In this document: positions 60,872 to 64,000 of the stretch, piece by piece
Layout of the letters: each line of letters opens with the position of its first letter
Position numbering within the stretch: the stretch's first letter is position 1
DNA from: Zingiber officinale
Taxonomy: Eukaryota; Streptophyta; Magnoliopsida; Zingiberales; Zingiberaceae
Direction: 5' to 3'
NCBI RefSeq assembly: GCF_018446385.1
Contig: NC_055987.1
Span: 5,665,705-5,729,704 of the forward strand
DNA: 64,000 nt
Program-made: the position numbers and the translations under genes
The notes under the pieces: generated by a model
Database searches by the model: none
The model's input: only the letters and a program-made list of their open reading frames with translations
What the model was told of the DNA's origin: nothing

Positions 60872-61305
60872 TAGGGTTGAGTATTCGATTAAAACCGAAT
60901 CGAACAGAATTAACCAAACCGAACCGAACTGATTTTTTTTCAAACAAACCGAACCGAACTGATTTTTGATAAAAACCGAACCGAACCAAACTGAATTTTC
61001 AATAAAATCGAACAAATCGAACCGAACAAATCGAATAAACCATTTTTTTTCTAAAAATTTAGTTTGGCTTAATAAAAAATTGGTTCGATCTAAAATTTAT
61101 GGTGTAAAAAATCGATTTAGTTCAAAAATTTGGTATATTCGGTCAATTTGGTTTAACTGAATAAAAAAATTCAAAACCAAACCCGAACTGAATTAACCGA
61201 TTTTTTGGAAAAAAAAATTGAAATTCTGAATAAATTGAACCGAATATTTATATTCGGTCGGTTTGATCAGTTTATTAGATTTAACTGAACTTTTACTCAC
61301 CCCTA
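60872..61305. mobile_element. hAT-like MITE, 434 bp, inside the long-TIR element
   Basis: An exact 8-bp duplication, GTTGCACG, lies at 60864-60871 and 61306-61313. The ends are TAGGGTTGAGTATTCG and, in reverse, TAGGGGTGAGTAAAAG. The inside repeats CCGAACCGAAC and GAACCGAA words. It sits in the right arm region of the long-TIR element, so it is younger than that element. Confidence 0.9.
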
Positions 61306-61411
61306 GTTGCACGTAGATGAGAGAGAGATTAACAAAATTAGATTTTGGCTGCGTTAGATAGCTCACGTCGGATTTCGCTCACGATTACGCACAAAGTGTC
61401 GCTCAGCATAT

Positions 61412-62732
61412 CAAATCTCTCTCTCTTTATATTTATTTATTTATTTATAACTTTTAGGGTAATTTGATTTTTTTTTTATATTTAGAGTTTAGGGTTTCTT
61501 GACTGAATTATATAAAATCTTATACTTTATATTTCCAAGTATCATTTTTGGATTCAATAATATGGTTAGTTTTATTCTTTTTCTTAATTTCTATATAGTA
61601 TTAGAACGATTCTCCTTCTTTAATCTAATTTTTTCTGTCGTCCCTTGTTATTGCTTCATGTTGCCACTGTCTTCTCCTACTGTTGCTATCAATTTCGGCG
61701 CAGACATCTTTTTCTGCTGATTTTGGCGCCAATACCCTGTGCTACCAATTTCGACGTCGACGTTCTTTTTTGTCGATTTCGACGCCGACGCCCTTTTCTG
61801 TCGATTTCGATGCCGACACCCTGTCCTGCAGATTTTGGCACAGACTCTCTTTTCTACCAATTTTGGCGTCGACGTCCTATGTTGCCAATTTCGACGCCAA
61901 CATTTTTTTCTGTCGATTTCCGTGTCGACGCCTTGTGGTTTCGATTTTGGCATTGACGCCCTTTTCTATTGATTTCGACACCGACGCTCTGTACTGTCGG
62001 TTTTTACGTTTGACATCCTTTTCTATCTCGAATTCTTTGTGTGACCACGGATCATCCTGACACCAATTTTTATAGATTGTACAGATGTGTATCTTTACAG
62101 TTTGATTATTCTGAGCATTATTCGTTTTGTTATCATGTTTGGTGATGCAGATCCTTCATGGAAATCTGATCCGTATATGTTGGAGTAGTTTCAACAGTTT
62201 CTTACTTCATAACCCTCTACCATGTCAGCTTCCTCTCATATAAGTTTGTCATCGTCTGATATTTTAGGTATATCTTCATCCTTATGGATTTTGGACTCTA
62301 GTATCTCCCATCACATGTCATCTAATTTATCATCTTTTGTTTCTTTTTCTCCCTGTTCATCTATATCTATTATGATTGCTGATGGTACTCCTATGTCATT
62401 AGTAAGTGTCAGTTCAATTATTACATCTTGTTTCTCTTACTAATGTTTATTATATTCCGAGTCTTACTTTAAATCTTATTTCTATTAGTCAATTATGTGA
62501 GTATGGATACTTAATCTCTTTTTTTAATCCAATTGTTATATTCAGGACCCGCAATCTCAGAGACTAATTGGGATAAGTCGCAGGCAAGGAGGACTCTATG
62601 TTTTAGATCAACTTAAAGTACCAAAAGTTGTAACTTGAGTGTAGATTTATCATTTTTTCATCTGAGTTGTTCATCTTCTGATTTTTATTTATGGCACTCT
62701 CATTTAGATTATGTTTTAGCATCTTGTTTGTG
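61412..62732 (+). mobile_element. Copia-type relic with protease region (fossil)
   Basis: From about 62140 the plus strand matches a plant copia polyprotein: end of Gag (DPSWKSDPYMLEQFQQF-like), the protease region (WILDSS.SHHMSS..SSF and MIADGTPM, 62222-62443), and the pre-integrase start with a LWHS..LDYV pattern near 62690. A weak primer-site-like word (TATTAGAACGA) near 61600 may mark the end of a left LTR. Most of Gag is gone and several breaks are present. It is cut at about 62732 by the next element. Confidence 0.7.
61690..62010. repeat. 28-bp tandem repeat, about 11 copies
   Basis: Units like TTTCGACGCCGACGCCCTTT plus TCTGTCGA repeat at 28-bp spacing. Copies differ at up to a third of their positions. 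Since 28 is not a multiple of three, the frame turns with each unit, yet all forward frames and one reverse frame stay open because stop words are rare in the unit. That explains the overlapping open frames here, which I do not call genes. It lies in the leader of the copia relic. Confidence 0.85.
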
Positions 62733-64000
62733 TTGGGATCTTAGATGGCTAGAGGGGGGGTGAATAGCCCCTTTTAAAAACTTAAACAAAACTTCTACAC
62801 AGATAATTGTTAGCACAACGGAATTAGACAACTAAAGGAAAACAAAAACACAAGCACACTAACACTAGGATTTACGAGGTTCGGGGATAACTTGCCCCTA
62901 CTCCTCGGCGTGTCCGTAAGGTGGACGACTCCTTGATCTTCGGTAGATCGCACCCCGGATAACTTTCGGCTACAAATCCTCCTTCTCGGTGGAGTAACCT
63001 CCCCACAACGTCTCAAGAAATATCTAAGTTAAAGCACGAGACTTACAGAAGCTCGGTGGCAAAGGAGAATAAAAATGCTTACAACCACGCGAGGATCAGT
63101 AGCAGAACAGAGATCACAGTTGACCCGAGAGCTCAAGAACTTCGCACCACAGCATAGACTTTTCTTTCAAGCTTTCTCTTGTTGTGTTCTATTCTCCCCT
63201 CTCGCTGTTTTTACTGCTTCTCAAACCTGATCTCTGCTGTCACCGATCTGGTCAAAAACTGCGCGAATCAGCGCTGCAGCCAATCCCTCTTCCTCCTTAC
63301 CTGGTTCTCTGAACTCACACCAATGATATCACAGTCATCACTGGCGTCTTCTGAGCTCGAACCAATCCCCAGGAGTCAAGCAGATCGCAGCCAGATCACA
63401 GCAGTATCCGTTGATGCCTGAAATGCACCATGCGCCGCTGAAACCAGCAGAAAGACCATTTGTCGCATTCCTCTTATGAACTTAATTTGAAATTAGGCTT
63501 GGAATGATACCTGTTAACCTGCAAACTCAAAAGCTAACAGCACAGAGGATTATATCACATAAATGAATGAGGTATATCAAAAGCAGTGAAGGAATCGCTG
63601 ATACAGCGAACAAATCAGAGTGTGTGGATCGGTCACCAGACCGATCACAGTGCCTTGGACCGATCAGGCAACATCCTGATCGGTCTGAGGCCATTCTGAT
63701 CGGTCGTAGGGACCGATCAGATTGAGTGTGGATCGGTCACCAGACCGATCCACCCCTTTCTCTCTTCTGCAGGCTCTTCTCCTGATCGGTCTCCCTGACC
63801 GATCAGATTGCACTCAGTGTGCTACTGAGTGTTTTCTGATCGGTCTGCAGACCGATCAGATTTCACTCAGTGTGCTACTGAGTGTCATCTGATCGGTCAT
63901 CAGACCGATCCATGGAACTCAGTTTCACTGGATCGGTCTGCCGACCGATCCACTAATTCATGTGTCACTGGATCGGTCTACCGACCGATCCAATGTGCCA
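62733..64000. mobile_element. Start of another repeat element, continues past the window
   Basis: It begins TGTTGGGATCTTAGATGGCT, followed by AGAGGGGGGGTGAATAGCCC, inside the coding part of the copia relic. The first 500 bp contain GTCCGTAAGGTGGACGACTCC and GGTGGAGTAACCTCC words also known from repeats of monocot genomes. Then comes a plain segment and, from 63627, a dense palindrome array. No protein-coding part is in view. The TG start and nested position suggest an LTR (fossil), but the other end is outside the window. Confidence 0.45.
63627..63991. repeat. Array of GATCGGTC...GACCGATC palindromes
   Basis: Eight units have the form GATCGGTC, 4-5 bases, GACCGATC, at about 63627, 63699, 63731, 63785, 63837, 63892, 63932 and 63972. 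One unit (spacer TGCA) is a perfect 20-bp palindrome. Another inverted pair (GACCGATCAG/CTGATCGGTC) lies near 63659-63686. Between some units a second inverted word, CACTCAGTGTGCTACTGAGTG, occurs twice. The spacing is irregular, so this is a cluster of hairpins and not a simple tandem array. Confidence 0.9.

Larger units (their letters stand above)
60177..61411. mobile_element. Long-TIR DNA element, about 1.24 kb, non-autonomous
   Basis: The left arm (ATGCTAAGCGACACTTTGTG from about 60179) and the right arm in reverse (ATGCTGAGCGACACTTTGTG from about 61409) pair for about 100 bp at roughly 85 percent by eye. Both include GAAATCCGACGTG and end in TTAATCTCTCTCATCT-type sequence. Between them are a 20-bp tandem array and a later MITE. 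No transposase frame is present. Long arms suggest a Mutator-like element, but a 9-bp target duplication was not seen (the left flank is an AT run), so the superfamily is open. Confidence 0.75.

Noticed and set aside
61645-62060. Overlapping open frames on both strands (about 77-125 residues)
   Set aside because: They all come from the 28-bp repeat, whose unit seldom contains stop words.
63627-63991. CRISPR-like array
   Set aside because: The repeats are short palindromes with 4-5 base loops and irregular spacing in a plant repeat element, with no unique spacers of even length.

Overview
The window is nuclear DNA of a flowering plant. It carries spliced genes with GT-AG introns from standard angiosperm families, and between them plant-type transposons: CACTA, L1 and RTE LINEs, a tRNA-derived SINE, hAT-like MITEs and copia/gypsy relics. 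The Au-like SINE and the overall style suggest a monocot, perhaps Zingiberales, but no gene here proves this.

Layout. Positions 1-17,600 are a nest of mobile elements. An old copia-type gag (16,239 to 15,750, continuing 10,694 to 10,093, minus strand) is split by a 5.06-kb L1 LINE with a 17-bp target-site duplication. The gag stops exactly at the tip of a CACTA transposon (10,092 leftward). The CACTA element is in turn cut by a gypsy-type LTR that fills 1-3,058. Positions 17,700-41,100 are a gene island: a CorA/ZntB-like metal transporter (+), a conserved plant protein of unknown function (-), a saposin-like MSAP/canopy-type ER protein (+), mitochondrial ATP synthase subunit g (+) and a SINA-type RING E3 ubiquitin ligase (+). 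Positions 42,474-49,966 hold a UDP-glucose 4-epimerase gene (-) with nine coding exons and an unusual repeat tail. Positions 52,569-59,684 hold a DOMON plus cytochrome b561 gene (+), whose 4.25-kb second intron has collected repeats. Positions 60,177-64,000 are again repeats: a long-TIR DNA element with a tandem-repeat core, a copia relic, and the start of an element with a dense array of short palindromes.

The genes do not form a pathway; they are ordinary neighbours (ion transport, ER folding, mitochondrial ATP synthesis, protein turnover, sugar-nucleotide metabolism, transmembrane electron transfer). The unknown-function gene and the MSAP gene are divergent, with 369 bp between start codons. 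All exon coordinates were read by eye from splice consensus, reading frame and remembered family conservation. Every multi-exon model closes in frame, but no transcript data were available.

Most notable: (1) the epimerase reads in frame past its usual C-terminus into about 216 residues built from a degenerate 13-residue repeat; (2) a SINE and an RTE LINE share one target, leaving three copies of a 19-bp site; (3) five MITEs share hAT-like ends and mostly 8-bp target duplications; (4) palindrome-rich arrays lie at the right end.
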